From Hippea sp. KM1 (lineage in GTDB: Bacteria; Campylobacterota_A; Desulfurellia; Desulfurellales; Hippeaceae): a stretch of DNA of 64,000 nt. Numbering within the stretch: the stretch's first letter is position 1; each line of letters opens with the position of its first letter. Positions 34,855 through 45,459 of this stretch are shown one piece after another. Under the pieces are notes generated by a model that was given only the letters and a program-made list of their open reading frames with translations, was not told where the DNA came from and searched no databases. The position numbers were made by a program, and so were the translations under genes. Where the stretch lies: contig NZ_JAFP01000001.1 in NCBI RefSeq assembly GCF_000526195.1, positions 842,001 to 906,000 of the forward strand. The letters are read 5' to 3'.

Positions 34855-35714
34855 AGATTTCTATCAAGGATTTGGTGGAGAGCGTAAAGGAGAAACTGGC
34901 TTTTCCCAAGATTGCCATGCGCATCTTGAGGCTGTTTGAGGAAGATGACATAAGCGTCTATCAATTGGCAAAGATAGTCTCATTAGACCCCATTCTGGCT
35001 GCCTATATACTGAAGGTGGCAAACTCCGCCTTTTACAACTTCTCCGGTAAGGTCAAGACGCTTTCCGATGCCATAACCCTTATAGGATTTGAAGAGGTAA
35101 AGAAGATCGTTATCATGGTTTCTGCCAAGAACGCCTTTAAGGTTAGCGACGAGATGGACAGGATACTCTGGGAGCATTCATTGGCCGTGGCAGTGGCCAG
35201 CTCCGTTATAAACCAGCAGACCAGGATCACAGACGACGGGGTTGCATACATTGCAGGCCTGCTTCACGATATAGGCAAGATAGTCTTTAAGAAGAACGAG
35301 GATATGGAGTATGCACCGCTTCTAAATGAGGCATACTATGAGGGCAAGCAGGCAAAGGAGTTAGAGGAGGAGAGATACGGATACAACCATGCCGATGTGG
35401 GCGGTTATCTTCTGCAGGAGTGGAACTTTGATCAGGAGATTATAGATGCCGTATCCTTTCACCATTTGAACTTTACGCTGAAAAAGACCTCCGATTTTCT
35501 AAAGAAGGCGGCATTGGTTAATGTGGCCGATTTTGTCGTCAATAACTATCTGGCTATAGGGAAGGCGCAGAAGATTGATGACTTTGGCGCCCTGTTTGAA
35601 CTTGGTGCGGCAAAGGTTATCGGTTTTAACCAGACCGATTTGGCCTTGATGATTGAGGATATACAGACCAAGTTTGAGGCATTAAGGGAGGCCATGAAGG
35701 AAGAATCAGAATGA
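34851..35714 (+). CDS. HDOD domain protein
   Basis: A 287-residue single-domain HDOD protein, a family related to HD phosphohydrolases and used in signalling. The start KEKLAFPKIAMRILRL (about 14-29) and ILAAYILKVANSAFYNFSGKVKTLSDAITLIG (key residues VANSAFY, TLSDAI, G) are canonical. A partial HD-type motif AGLLHDIGKIV (about residues 127-137) and later FHHL are present, so metal binding cannot be excluded. No partner kinase or response regulator is adjacent. HDOD proteins act in two-component or c-di-GMP pathways in other bacteria; here the role is unknown. Confidence 0.9.
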   Translation: MKISIKDLVESVKEKLAFPKIAMRILRLFEEDDISVYQLAKIVSLDPILAAYILKVANSAFYNFSGKVKTLSDAITLIGFEEVKKIVIMVSAKNAFKVSDEMDRILWEHSLAVAVASSVINQQTRITDDGVAYIAGLLHDIGKIVFKKNEDMEYAPLLNEAYYEGKQAKELEEERYGYNHADVGGYLLQEWNFDQEIIDAVSFHHLNFTLKKTSDFLKKAALVNVADFVVNNYLAIGKAQKIDDFGALFELGAAKVIGFNQTDLALMIEDIQTKFEALREAMKEESE

Positions 35715-36628
35715 GGGTGTTTTTAACCGGTGCGACGGGGTTTGTTGGTATAAATACGGCAAAGAGGCTCATAAGCGAGGGGCATGAGGTTGTTGCCTTT
35801 GTCAGGAACAGGCAAGCAGCAGAAGAGCTCTTAGGCAGAAGGGTTGAGATTGTTGTTGGTAGCATAGAGGATACCGATGCCATCGTTGAAGGGCTAAACG
35901 GGTGCGATACGGTAATACACATAGCAGGCCAGATAAAGGCCCACAACCTCAACAGCCTTTACAATACCAACAGGATTGGCTCAAGGAATGTGGCTATAGC
36001 ATCAAGAAGACTCGGCATAAAGAGTATAGTTTATGTATCATCTTTGGCTGCAAGGGGGCCTGATGGGGCAGGGGGCGTTGTCTCCCATTACGGCTATTCC
36101 AAACGGTTAGGTGAGCTTGAGTTTATACACAACCTATTTGATACCAACCTGAAGATCATAAGACCGCCTATAGTTTATGGACCTTATGATAGGGGCATGC
36201 TTGAGTTGTTTAAGATGGCCAAATTGGGCATCTTGCCAAGGATGGACAAGTATTACAGCCTTATCTTTATAGATGATTTGGTTTCCTCTGTTGTTGAACT
36301 TGCTAAAAGGGATTCAAACGCCCCTGAGGTTTACTGCATATCCTCAGGCGTATACCACTGCAGGGACATAAACGAGGCGTTGTTGAAGGCATCTGGCAGA
36401 AAAAGGGCCCTCTATTTGCCACTTAACGATAAGATAGCCATGCTGGGTCTGTTGTTTAGCACAAGCAGGTCTCCTTTTAGCAGGGATAAAATAAGGGAGA
36501 TAAGACCCAGGGCCTGGACATGTGATCCTGAAAAATTGAATAAAGAGATAAAATTTCGCCCCACTATTGATATATTCACAGGATTTGATATAACCTTTAG
36601 ATGGTATGAAGAGCATGGATGGATATAG
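35711..36628 (+). CDS. NAD(P)-dependent epimerase/dehydratase (extended SDR)
   Basis: A 305-residue short-chain dehydrogenase of the extended type. The nucleotide-binding motif is TGATGFVGINTAKRL (about residues 6-20). The active-site Tyr and Lys are in YGYSKRLGELE (about 133-143), and the catalytic Ser lies in VYVSSLAARG. PPIVYGPYDRGM matches the family. Substrate is probably a nucleotide sugar or a quinone/steroid-like ligand, but cannot be fixed. The last 22 bases overlap mtnA. Confidence 0.9.
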   Translation: MRVFLTGATGFVGINTAKRLISEGHEVVAFVRNRQAAEELLGRRVEIVVGSIEDTDAIVEGLNGCDTVIHIAGQIKAHNLNSLYNTNRIGSRNVAIASRRLGIKSIVYVSSLAARGPDGAGGVVSHYGYSKRLGELEFIHNLFDTNLKIIRPPIVYGPYDRGMLELFKMAKLGILPRMDKYYSLIFIDDLVSSVVELAKRDSNAPEVYCISSGVYHCRDINEALLKASGRKRALYLPLNDKIAMLGLLFSTSRSPFSRDKIREIRPRAWTCDPEKLNKEIKFRPTIDIFTGFDITFRWYEEHGWI

Positions 36629-37634
36629 CCCCATAGTCTTCAATGAGAATGATGAGCTGTTGATGTTGAATCAACTCCTCCTCCCAAAAGAAAAGCAATA
36701 TATCAAAGCAAAAACCGTTGAAGAGGTGTGTAAGGCCATAAAGGATATGGTCATAAGGGGCGCACCCTTGATTGGTATAACGGCGGCATTTGGCCTGTAT
36801 TTGGGCATAAAGGATAGCCAGACGAAGGATGAGTTTTTAGATAGGTTTGAAAGCTCTGTTGGGTGTTTATCCAAAACCAGGCCCACGGCCGTTAATCTGT
36901 TCTATGCCTTGGATAGAATGAAATCGGTGGTTGAGGAAAAGATAGACATATTGCCCCTGTATAAGCTCATCAATAAATTAAGGGCCACCGCCTTTACCAT
37001 ATGGGAGGAGCAAAAGGGGCAGGATGAGAGGATTGGTCTGTTTGGTGCTGAGTTTTTGAAGGGAAAGAGGCGCATATTGACGCACTGCAACACGGGGAGT
37101 TTGGCAACAGGCGGCATTGGCACGGCATTGGGTATAATAAAAACAATGCACAGAATGGGGCTTTTAGATATTGTTTATGTGGATGAGACAAGGCCGTATT
37201 TGCAGGGTGCCCGCCTTACAGCCTTTGAATTGAAGGAGGAAGGCATACCCTTTAAGATAGTCACCGACAACTCATGCGGTATGCTTGCAAGAGCTAAGCT
37301 TATGGATGCTGTGATTGTTGGAGCCGACAGGATAGCAAGAAACGGCGATACGGCCAACAAGATAGGCACATACTGCCTTGCGAATATGAGCAGAAGGCAC
37401 AATATAACCTTTGTTGTGGCAGCGCCTGAATCAACCATAGACAGGAGCATATCCTCAGCAGGCGATATACCTATTGAAGAGCGCTCACAGGATGAGGTTT
37501 TAAACTGCGGCGGTGTTAGGGTTGCCCCAGATGGTTCGGAGGCTTTAAACTTCTCGTTTGATATAACCGATTCAGAGCTTATAGATGCCATAATCACAGA
37601 AAAGGGGGTCTATAGGTATCCTTATGGATTTTAA
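36606..37634 (+). CDS. mtnA: Methylthioribose-1-phosphate isomerase
   Basis: A 342-residue enzyme of methionine salvage (eIF2B-alpha/MtnA family). VIRGAPLIGITAAFGLYLG (about residues 48-66), THCNTGSLATGGIGTALGII with the catalytic Cys, VYVDETRPYLQGARLTAFEL, and VGADRIARNGDTANKIGTYCLA with the catalytic Asp are all present. It overlaps the SDR gene by 22 bases and the hydratase gene by 11. A start at 36615 is also possible. No other salvage gene is visible, so MtnA may serve a methylthioribose-clearing route with genes elsewhere. Confidence 0.95.
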   Translation: MKSMDGYSPIVFNENDELLMLNQLLLPKEKQYIKAKTVEEVCKAIKDMVIRGAPLIGITAAFGLYLGIKDSQTKDEFLDRFESSVGCLSKTRPTAVNLFYALDRMKSVVEEKIDILPLYKLINKLRATAFTIWEEQKGQDERIGLFGAEFLKGKRRILTHCNTGSLATGGIGTALGIIKTMHRMGLLDIVYVDETRPYLQGARLTAFELKEEGIPFKIVTDNSCGMLARAKLMDAVIVGADRIARNGDTANKIGTYCLANMSRRHNITFVVAAPESTIDRSISSAGDIPIEERSQDEVLNCGGVRVAPDGSEALNFSFDITDSELIDAIITEKGVYRYPYGF

Positions 37635-38394
37635 CTCTGAGTTTATACTGTTTGAGAGGGATAGCGATATAGGCATTTTGACCTTGAATAGGGCCGATAA
37701 GCACAATGCGATAAACAGGGAGTATATGGATGAACTCTTGAATTTTTTGAGTTTTGCAGAGAAGGAACAGTTGAAGGCCCTTCTTATAACCTCATCGGGT
37801 AAGGATGTCTTTGCTGCAGGTGGCGATATAGAGTATTTTCTAAAGCTTACAAGCAAAGAGGACGCCTTCAGCATGGCCCTTCAGATGCATAATATTTTAG
37901 CCCGTTTTGAGGATTTGGAATACCCCACGGTTTGCGCCATTAATGGTTCTGCCATAGGGGGCGGTGCTGAGATCATCTTGGCCTTTGATATAAGATTCGC
38001 AAGGAGCAATATATTCATTCAGTTTAAAGAGAAGGCCATGGGCGTTACAACCGGCTGGGGCGGCACATATAGGCTTGTTAGGTTGGTGGGTTATTCTAAG
38101 GCCTTGAAGGTGCTCTTGTCTGCCGAAAAGATTGATGCCAAGACCGCCAAGGATATAGGGCTTGTGGATGAGATATACGAAGAGAGCGTGCTTTTGGACA
38201 AGGCGGTGGAGTTTTGCCATAACCTAAAAGACGACGATGTCAGATTGATTAAATACATAAAGAGGCTTGCGAAGGAGTCGCAGTTTTTAAACAGGGATGA
38301 GGGGATGCAGCTTGAAAGGGAACTTTTCTCAGACAGCTGGATGTTTGGCAAAAGGGAAGAGCAGATGAAAAAATTTATTGCAAAAAGGGTGTAA
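37624..38394 (+). CDS. Enoyl-CoA hydratase/isomerase family protein (ECHDC1-like?)
   Basis: A 256-residue crotonase-superfamily protein. Oxyanion-hole segments are DVFAAGGDIEYF (about residues 60-71) and NGSAIGGGAEIILAFDIRFA (about 103-122). The next block, KEKAMGVTTGWGGTYRLVRLVG, keeps the Glu position of hydratases but has TTGWGGT where most hydratases have IPGAGGT. That block resembles ethylmalonyl/methylmalonyl-CoA decarboxylases of the ECHDC1 type, so it may remove aberrant carboxylated acyl-CoAs, a useful job next to a propionyl-CoA carboxylase-bearing metabolism. Acyl-CoA hydratase is equally possible. It begins 11 bases inside mtnA and lies 3 bases before ftsY. Confidence 0.85.
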   Translation: MDFNSEFILFERDSDIGILTLNRADKHNAINREYMDELLNFLSFAEKEQLKALLITSSGKDVFAAGGDIEYFLKLTSKEDAFSMALQMHNILARFEDLEYPTVCAINGSAIGGGAEIILAFDIRFARSNIFIQFKEKAMGVTTGWGGTYRLVRLVGYSKALKVLLSAEKIDAKTAKDIGLVDEIYEESVLLDKAVEFCHNLKDDDVRLIKYIKRLAKESQFLNRDEGMQLERELFSDSWMFGKREEQMKKFIAKRV

Positions 38395-38397
38395 GGT

Positions 38398-39309
38398 ATG
38401 GGGTTTTTAAAGAACATAGCCGATAAGCTTTTTAAGACAAAAAAGGGTTTTACCGAAAAGATACATGAGGAATCAAAAAAGGATGAACCCATAACCGAGG
38501 AGTATTTGGACTTCATTGAGGAGCTTTTGATAGAGTCTGATTTTGGCGTTAAAACAACCATGCGAATCATGGATGCCATAAATGAGGGCATGAGCGATGG
38601 TTCTGTGAAGACCCGCCAGGATGTTGAGCTGAAGATAAGAGAGGTCATACTGGATGTCTTGAAACAGGTGGAAAAACCCCTTGAAATCAGGCATAAGAAG
38701 TTTGTTGTGCTGGTTGTCGGCATAAATGGCAGTGGAAAGACCACAACGATAGGCAAGCTTGCCAGCCTGAACACGGATAAGGGCAAAAGGGTTATGCTCG
38801 TTGCGGCAGACACCTTCAGGGCCGCAGCTATTGAGCAGCTTGAGGAGTGGGCCAAGAGGGCTTCTGCATCCATTGTTAAGCAGAACGAAGGGGCAGACCC
38901 TGCTGCCGTTGCATTTGACGGTGTTTCAAGTGGTATAGCCAAGAATTACGATGTTATATTCGTCGATACGGCAGGCAGACTCCATACGCAGAAGAACCTC
39001 ATGAACGAGGTCATAAAGATAAAAAAGGCTGTACAAAAGGCCTATCCCGAGGCGCCGCATGAGACGCTGTTGGTTTTGGATGCCACCATAGGTCAAAACG
39101 CCATAAATCAGGCCAGGGAGTTTAATAAGGCCTTAGGCATAACCGGTATCGTTTTAACCAAGATGGATGGAACGGCCAAGGGCGGCATAATTGTGGCTAT
39201 AAGCGAGGAGTTTAAGATACCCATAAGATACATAGGAATAGGCGAGGCGTTGGAGGATTTGAAGGTCTTTAATGCGAGGGACTTCGTGGAGTCTGTATTT
39301 GTGCCATAA
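38398..39309 (+). CDS. ftsY: Signal recognition particle receptor FtsY
   Basis: A 303-residue SRP GTPase that docks ribosome-SRP complexes at the membrane. It has a short charged N-terminal part without the long acidic A domain of E. coli, the NG four-helix domain (about residues 30-95), then GINGSGKTTTIGKLA (G1, about 108-122). DTFRAAAIEQLEEWA, VDTAGRLHTQKNLMNE (G3), TKMDGTAKGG (G4) and GIGEALEDLKVF (G5) follow. Short A domains are common in thermophiles. A good ribosome site is missing, but it follows the previous gene by 3 bases. Confidence 0.97.
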   Translation: MGFLKNIADKLFKTKKGFTEKIHEESKKDEPITEEYLDFIEELLIESDFGVKTTMRIMDAINEGMSDGSVKTRQDVELKIREVILDVLKQVEKPLEIRHKKFVVLVVGINGSGKTTTIGKLASLNTDKGKRVMLVAADTFRAAAIEQLEEWAKRASASIVKQNEGADPAAVAFDGVSSGIAKNYDVIFVDTAGRLHTQKNLMNEVIKIKKAVQKAYPEAPHETLLVLDATIGQNAINQAREFNKALGITGIVLTKMDGTAKGGIIVAISEEFKIPIRYIGIGEALEDLKVFNARDFVESVFVP

Positions 39310-39322
39310 ATATTGGAGGTGA

Positions 39323-40845
<1,523 letters not shown>

Positions 40846-40856
<11 letters not shown>

Positions 40857-42156
40857 TCCAGCAATAAACATAATAGGTGGCGGCCTTGCGGGTGTTGAGG
40901 CCGCCTTTGCCATAGCAAATAGGGGCTTTGATGTTAATCTATTTGAGATGAAGCCCCATGTATTTAGCGAGGTTCACAAAAGTGAGAACTTAGCCGAGAT
41001 CGTATGCAGCAATTCCTTTGGCAGCAAGAAGCTATCGACGGCAAGCGGTGTGTTAAAGAAGGAGATGGAGATTTTAGACTCTGTCCTTCTGAAGGCGGCC
41101 TATACCGTAAGCGTTGAGGCTGGCGATGCACTGGCCGTTGATAGGGCTAAATTCTCAGACCTCATTACCCTGTGGGTTTCTCAGCACCCCAGAATACACC
41201 TTTTAAGAGAAAGGGTAAGTCAAATAGATGATAAAAGCATCTGGGTTGTGGCCTGCGGGCCGTTGTGCGATAGAGAACTTATAGGCTTTTTAAAGGAAAG
41301 ATACATTCGTGGCGATCTTTTGCATTTCTTTGATGCCATAGCGCCCATTGTTTATGCAGATACCGTTGATTATTCAAAGGGCTTTTGGGGTTCACGATAC
41401 AGTGATAAGAAGGATTACTTCAACTGTGTTTTAAGCCAGCAGGAGTATGATCGCTTTTATGAGGAGCTTATCAAGGCGCAGAAGGTTGAGTTTAAGGAGT
41501 TTGAGAAGAACTATTTTGAAGCCTGCCTGCCTATTGAGGAGATAGCAGAAAGGGGCAAACAGACGCTCCTTTTTGGCCCACTTAAGCCGGTCGGTTTGAC
41601 TTACAACGGCAAGCAACCCTTTGCTGTTGTTCAGCTGAGAAAGGAGAATAAAGAAGGCACACTCCTTTCCATTGTGGGCTTTCAGACAAAATTGACATAC
41701 CCTGAGCAAAAGAGGGTGTTTAGGCTTATACCGGCACTTAGGAACGCCGAGTTTGCCAAGCTCGGCAGCCTCCACAGGAATACCTTTATAGATTCGCCGC
41801 GCCTGTTGAATGAGTTTTTGCAGCTAAAAGGAGCAGGACACATCTTCTTTGCCGGCCAGATAACAGGCGTTGAGGGGTATATGGCATCGGCTGTAAGCGG
41901 CATCTATGTCGGTATGAACATAGCCCTAAAGATGAAGAGGGGTAAGATGATGAAGCCCCCAAGGAACACCATGTTTGGCGGTCTTATTTACCACATCACA
42001 GAAAAAGAGGGGCAGTTTCAGCCTATAAGTGAGAATTTCGGCTTTATCGATGTGGGCAATGTTAGACCAAAGAAAAAGAAGAGGGAAGTGCAGGCTAAAA
42101 CGGCCATTGAGAATACCAGAATCTGGAGAGAAGAGTATGAAAGTCAGTTTGGTTGA
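40846..42156 (+). CDS. trmFO: tRNA uracil-54 C5-methyltransferase (folate/FAD)
   Basis: A 436-residue flavoprotein methylating U54 of the T-loop using methylene-tetrahydrofolate. The N-terminal FAD-binding motif is IIGGGLAGVEAAFAIANRG (about residues 9-27). FEMKPHVFSEVHKSENLAEIVCSNSFGS (about 33-60) is the TrmFO signature, including the Cys thought to sit near the active site. GPLKPVGLTY, QLRKENKEGTLLSIVGFQTKLTYPEQKRV and GQITGVEGYMASAVSGIYVG follow. The following gene, thyX, also uses methylene-folate and FAD, and the two overlap by 20 bases. Confidence 0.96.
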
Positions 42157-42811
42157 ACATACACCCAATCCGGATTATGTTGCGGCCTTCTCTGCAAGGG
42201 TGTGTTATAGCACAAATCCAGATGAGCTGAAGTTGGATGAAGAGGGCATAAGGAGGATTCTGCGCAGGGTTATAAAATCCGGCCATCATTCTGTATTGGA
42301 GCATGTAAGCTTTACATTTCTTATAGAGGGGATAAGCAGGGTTGCAACACACCAGCTTGTCCGACACAGGATTGCAAGCTATTCGCAACAGAGCCACAGA
42401 TATACAAAGGTAGAGAGGGAGAGCTTTGTAATACCGCCGTCGATAGAAGGGATGCCGCAGATAAAAAAGCTATACGATGAGTTTATTAAAAATTCGCTGG
42501 AGTTCTATGAGAAGTTGATTGAGTTGGGTATAAAGAAGGAGGATGCCCGATTTGTTATACCCCAGGCTGTAAGCTCCAATATCGTTGTGTCGATGAATGC
42601 AAGGGAGCTTTTGCACTTCTTTAGCTTAAGGTGCTGTGTTAGGGCTCAATGGGAGATAAGGGAGGCGGCAATAGAGATGTTGAAAATAGCAAAGTCCAAA
42701 GCTCCTGTGATATTTGAGAATGCCGGCCCTGCCTGTGTCAGGGGCAGATGTCCTGAGGAGAATCCCTGCACGGATATACAGCAGATCAGGCGGTTTTTTA
42801 AAGAACTATGA
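42137..42811 (+). CDS. thyX: Flavin-dependent thymidylate synthase
   Basis: A 224-residue ThyX, forming dTMP from dUMP with methylene-folate and FAD. The ThyX motif RHRIASYSQQS (RHRx7S, residues 76-86) is intact. SGHHSVLEHVSFTF (about 48-61) and the C-terminal ARELLHFFSLRCCVRAQWEIRE complete the active site. I start at 42137; the 36 upstream codons in frame are the reading-frame shadow of trmFO's end. The enzyme replaces ThyA and is common in anaerobes and thermophiles. Confidence 0.96.
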   Translation: MKVSLVEHTPNPDYVAAFSARVCYSTNPDELKLDEEGIRRILRRVIKSGHHSVLEHVSFTFLIEGISRVATHQLVRHRIASYSQQSHRYTKVERESFVIPPSIEGMPQIKKLYDEFIKNSLEFYEKLIELGIKKEDARFVIPQAVSSNIVVSMNARELLHFFSLRCCVRAQWEIREAAIEMLKIAKSKAPVIFENAGPACVRGRCPEENPCTDIQQIRRFFKEL

Positions 42812-43485
42812 GCGGGGCTTTGTTTGTTGTTGCAACGCCGATAGGCAACCTGTCGGATATAACATTCAGGGCTGTTGAAACCCTGAAACGTTCAGCCTAT
42901 GTCCTGGCCGAATCACCGCACCATTCAAAGAGGTTGTTTGAGGCCTATTCGATAGATACACCGCTTGTTAAATACAACGACGATTACAGGGTTGAGGATA
43001 TAATCGATAGGGCTGTTGAGGATGTAAAGGGTGGGCTTGAGATATCGCTAATAAGCGATGCAGGCACACCGACCATATCCGATCCGGGCTATAGGATCGT
43101 AAAACGCTTCAGGGATGAGGGCTTGAGGGTCGAACCGATACCGGGTGCTTCAGCCTTGATTGCGGCTTTGAGTGCAAGCGGTCTTCCAACGGATAAGTTT
43201 GTTTTTCTGGGTTTTCTTCCAAAAACCTCAGGCAGGAGGGTGAATGTTTTAAGATCGGCCGACATCGACGCAACGATTATATTCTATGAATCCCCCAACA
43301 GAATCATAAAATCGCTCCTTTCTGTAAAGGAGGCGTTGGGGGACAGAGAGGTTGTGATTGCCAGGGAGCTGACTAAGGTCTATGAGGAGTTCATAACAGG
43401 CGGTGTTGATGAGGTCATAGATAAGCTCAAAGCAAAGCCCTCCATCAAAGGCGAGTTTGTCGTCCTTGTAAGAAAACATGTTTAA
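42808..43485 (+). CDS. rsmI: 16S rRNA 2'-O-methyltransferase RsmI, lacking C-terminal domain
   Basis: A 225-residue SAM-dependent tetrapyrrole-methylase-fold enzyme for C1402 of 16S rRNA. Family motifs are VVATPIGNLSDITFRAVETL (about residues 7-26), NDDYRVEDII (YNxHN site altered from the usual NEH), SDAGTPTISDPGYRIV (about 82-97), PIPGASALIAALSASGLPTDKFVFLGFLP and the C-terminal REL.KxxEEF motif (ARELTKVYEEF). The usual C-terminal winged part (about 55-60 residues) is absent; the frame stops after GEFVVLVRKHV. The gene overlaps thyX by 4 bases and murJ by 8. Confidence 0.93.
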   Translation: MSGALFVVATPIGNLSDITFRAVETLKRSAYVLAESPHHSKRLFEAYSIDTPLVKYNDDYRVEDIIDRAVEDVKGGLEISLISDAGTPTISDPGYRIVKRFRDEGLRVEPIPGASALIAALSASGLPTDKFVFLGFLPKTSGRRVNVLRSADIDATIIFYESPNRIIKSLLSVKEALGDREVVIARELTKVYEEFITGGVDEVIDKLKAKPSIKGEFVVLVRKHV

Positions 43486-44914
43486 AAACGCTAAAGTTAT
43501 AGCTTTCTTTACACTCATAAGCAGGGTTTTGGGATACATCAGGGATGTCCTTATAGCCTCACATTTTGGCGTTAGCATATATACCGATATGTTCTTTATT
43601 GCCTTTAGGATTCCAAACTCCTTAAGGAGATTTTTGGGTGAGGGGGCTGTTAACTCATCGGTTGTGCCTGTTCTGTCAAGAATTGATGAGAAGGATAAGC
43701 CTGTTGCCATCTGGAATGTGATTGTGGTGTTTGGTTTTGTTCTGCTTGTGGTTTCTGTCTTGGGTGTTGTCTTTTCTAAAGCGTTAGTGGCCGTCTTTGC
43801 CGGTGGCTATTTGAGGGGTGAGCATTCCTCTCTTATGAATAGCATGGTCAGGATCACCTTTCCGTATATCTTCTTCATAGGCTTGACGGTCCTTCTTATG
43901 GGTATCCTGAACACCTATAAGCACTTTGCCGTTGCTGCATTTGCGCCTTCTTTGTTAAACATCAGCCTCATAGCCTTTGTTTTTTTTGCCGATAGATTCT
44001 CAAACCCGGTGTATGCCCTTTGTGTGGGTGTTATAGTTGGGGGTCTTCTGCAGCTTATCGTTTCCTTCTTTGATTTTTTATCGTTGAGGATTCCACCCAA
44101 GATTAGCTTTAGGATAGAGGACTCAACGAGGCAGATTTTTTCCCTTATGGGCATAACGGCCCTGGGGAGTGGTGTTATGCAGATATCCTCTATGGTGGAC
44201 AGCTTTGTGGCAAGCTTCTTACCATACGGCAGCTTCTCATACATCTTCTATGCCAATAGGCTATTTCAATTGCCGTTTGCCGTTTTTTCCATTGCCATTA
44301 CCCAGAGCTCCTTACCCGATCTATCCAAGCTAAAGAAGACTGAATTGATCAAGGCCATTACCCTGCTGTTGAGGTTTGTCGTCTTTGTTTCTATTGCCGT
44401 TGAGATGTATTTCTTCTTCTTCTCAGAAGATGTTGTGGGTCTATTGTTTAGGCACGGCAGGTTTTCAGACCTTGATACATCCAATACAGCCCTGACGCTT
44501 AAGATTATGATTGCAGGCTTTCTGTTTTTCTCTATTGCCAAGATCCTATCCAACGCCTTCTATTCGTTTGAGGATGCAAAAACACCCCTTAGGGCTTCGG
44601 TCTTCTCCTCTTTTGTTGCTATCGTTGCCTCTGTTGCTTTAGGCTTTTCTTTGGGTTTTGTGGGTCTTGCCATTTCTATGAGCCTAAGCGGCCTTGTAAA
44701 TGCTTCTGTCTTGTGGTTTTATGCCGACAGATCTATAGGCAGGATGAGGATAGCAGATATTGTCGATAGTCTCTGTCTTGTTGAGTTTGTTGTCCTGCTT
44801 GTTGTCTCTGTTGCCCTTGTGAGGCTTAATTTTGGCTTTTTGGCTGCCTTGGTGTTTTATGGAGGGTTTGCCCTTTACGGATTTAGGCATTACTCTGCTT
44901 TGGAATCAAGATAG
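43478..44914 (+). CDS. murJ: Lipid II flippase MurJ
   Basis: A 478-residue polytopic protein with about 13-14 transmembrane helices, flipping the peptidoglycan precursor lipid II. The N-terminus carries TLISRVLGYIRDVLIASHFG and the signature FIAFRIPNSLRRFLGEGAVNSSVVPVLSR (about residues 34-63; key residues R, F, G-E-G). MILNTYKHFAVAAFAPSLLN and AFYSFEDAKTPLRAS further along support it. It runs into mobA on the opposite strand, sharing 25 bases of coding sequence at the 3' ends. Confidence 0.95.
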   Translation: MFKNAKVIAFFTLISRVLGYIRDVLIASHFGVSIYTDMFFIAFRIPNSLRRFLGEGAVNSSVVPVLSRIDEKDKPVAIWNVIVVFGFVLLVVSVLGVVFSKALVAVFAGGYLRGEHSSLMNSMVRITFPYIFFIGLTVLLMGILNTYKHFAVAAFAPSLLNISLIAFVFFADRFSNPVYALCVGVIVGGLLQLIVSFFDFLSLRIPPKISFRIEDSTRQIFSLMGITALGSGVMQISSMVDSFVASFLPYGSFSYIFYANRLFQLPFAVFSIAITQSSLPDLSKLKKTELIKAITLLLRFVVFVSIAVEMYFFFFSEDVVGLLFRHGRFSDLDTSNTALTLKIMIAGFLFFSIAKILSNAFYSFEDAKTPLRASVFSSFVAIVASVALGFSLGFVGLAISMSLSGLVNASVLWFYADRSIGRMRIADIVDSLCLVEFVVLLVVSVALVRLNFGFLAALVFYGGFALYGFRHYSALESR

Positions 44915-45459
44915 CTTAAGGCCCTCTTTAGGTCTTCCTCGGTATTTATGTTGAAGAAATCCATGCAGTTTCTCCAGGGTATGGTTTTCAGGTGGAGTTT
45001 TTCTATAAATGATCTGATGCTTCTGTTTGCGCACCCTTGATTCTTTAGCGACTCTTTTGCTCTCTTTGATAGGGATAGGGGAAATAGTCTTATGCCGTTG
45101 CACTCAAATACATACGCATCGAATTCGTCCGTTAATCTTTCTGTCATTGTTTTTAACAACTCGGGCGTTATAAAAGGCATATCGGCTGTTAGGAATATGT
45201 AAAAATCGGCCTCAAAGTGTTCCATAACATTGAGGATGCCGCATAAGGGGCCTAAAAAGGGCCTTTGGTCTTTGATAGCTGGATGGTTTGTTTTGAAATC
45301 ATCATCGAACCTCAGTGAGAGTATGGGCTTCTGCTTCAAGGATTCGATGCTTTCTATTGGATAGTCGATCAGTCTTTTGCCCAATAGGTTTATTCTTCTT
45401 TTGTCTTTGTTGAATCTTTTGCTTCTTCCGCCTGCCAAGATACAGAACAGCAGTTTCAT
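44890..45459 (-). CDS. mobA: Molybdenum cofactor guanylyltransferase MobA-like
   Basis: A 189-residue nucleotidyltransferase forming molybdenum (or tungsten) guanine dinucleotide cofactor. The N-terminal ILAGGRSKRFNKDKRRI (about residues 7-23) is the GTP-binding motif; the metal-binding Asp lies in LTADMPFITPELL (about 92-104), and GPLCGI is also typical. C-terminal NINTEEDLKRA is common to the family. Together with the wtpA-like uptake genes it suggests molybdo- or tungsto-enzymes in this organism. It overlaps the upstream membrane gene by 4 bases and murJ by 25. Confidence 0.9.
   Translation of the reverse strand: MKLLFCILAGGRSKRFNKDKRRINLLGKRLIDYPIESIESLKQKPILSLRFDDDFKTNHPAIKDQRPFLGPLCGILNVMEHFEADFYIFLTADMPFITPELLKTMTERLTDEFDAYVFECNGIRLFPLSLSKRAKESLKNQGCANRSIRSFIEKLHLKTIPWRNCMDFFNINTEEDLKRALSYLDSKAE

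Noticed and set aside
38091-38942. 283-codon frame opposite the crotonase-like gene and ftsY
   Set aside because: It is antisense to two well-supported genes, is Ser-rich and lacks a start with ribosome site; such frames arise in this codon usage.
42029-42136. Upstream extension of thyX
   Set aside because: These 36 codons lie in trmFO coding sequence in a different frame and are not thyX-like; the ATG at 42137 fits the family start.
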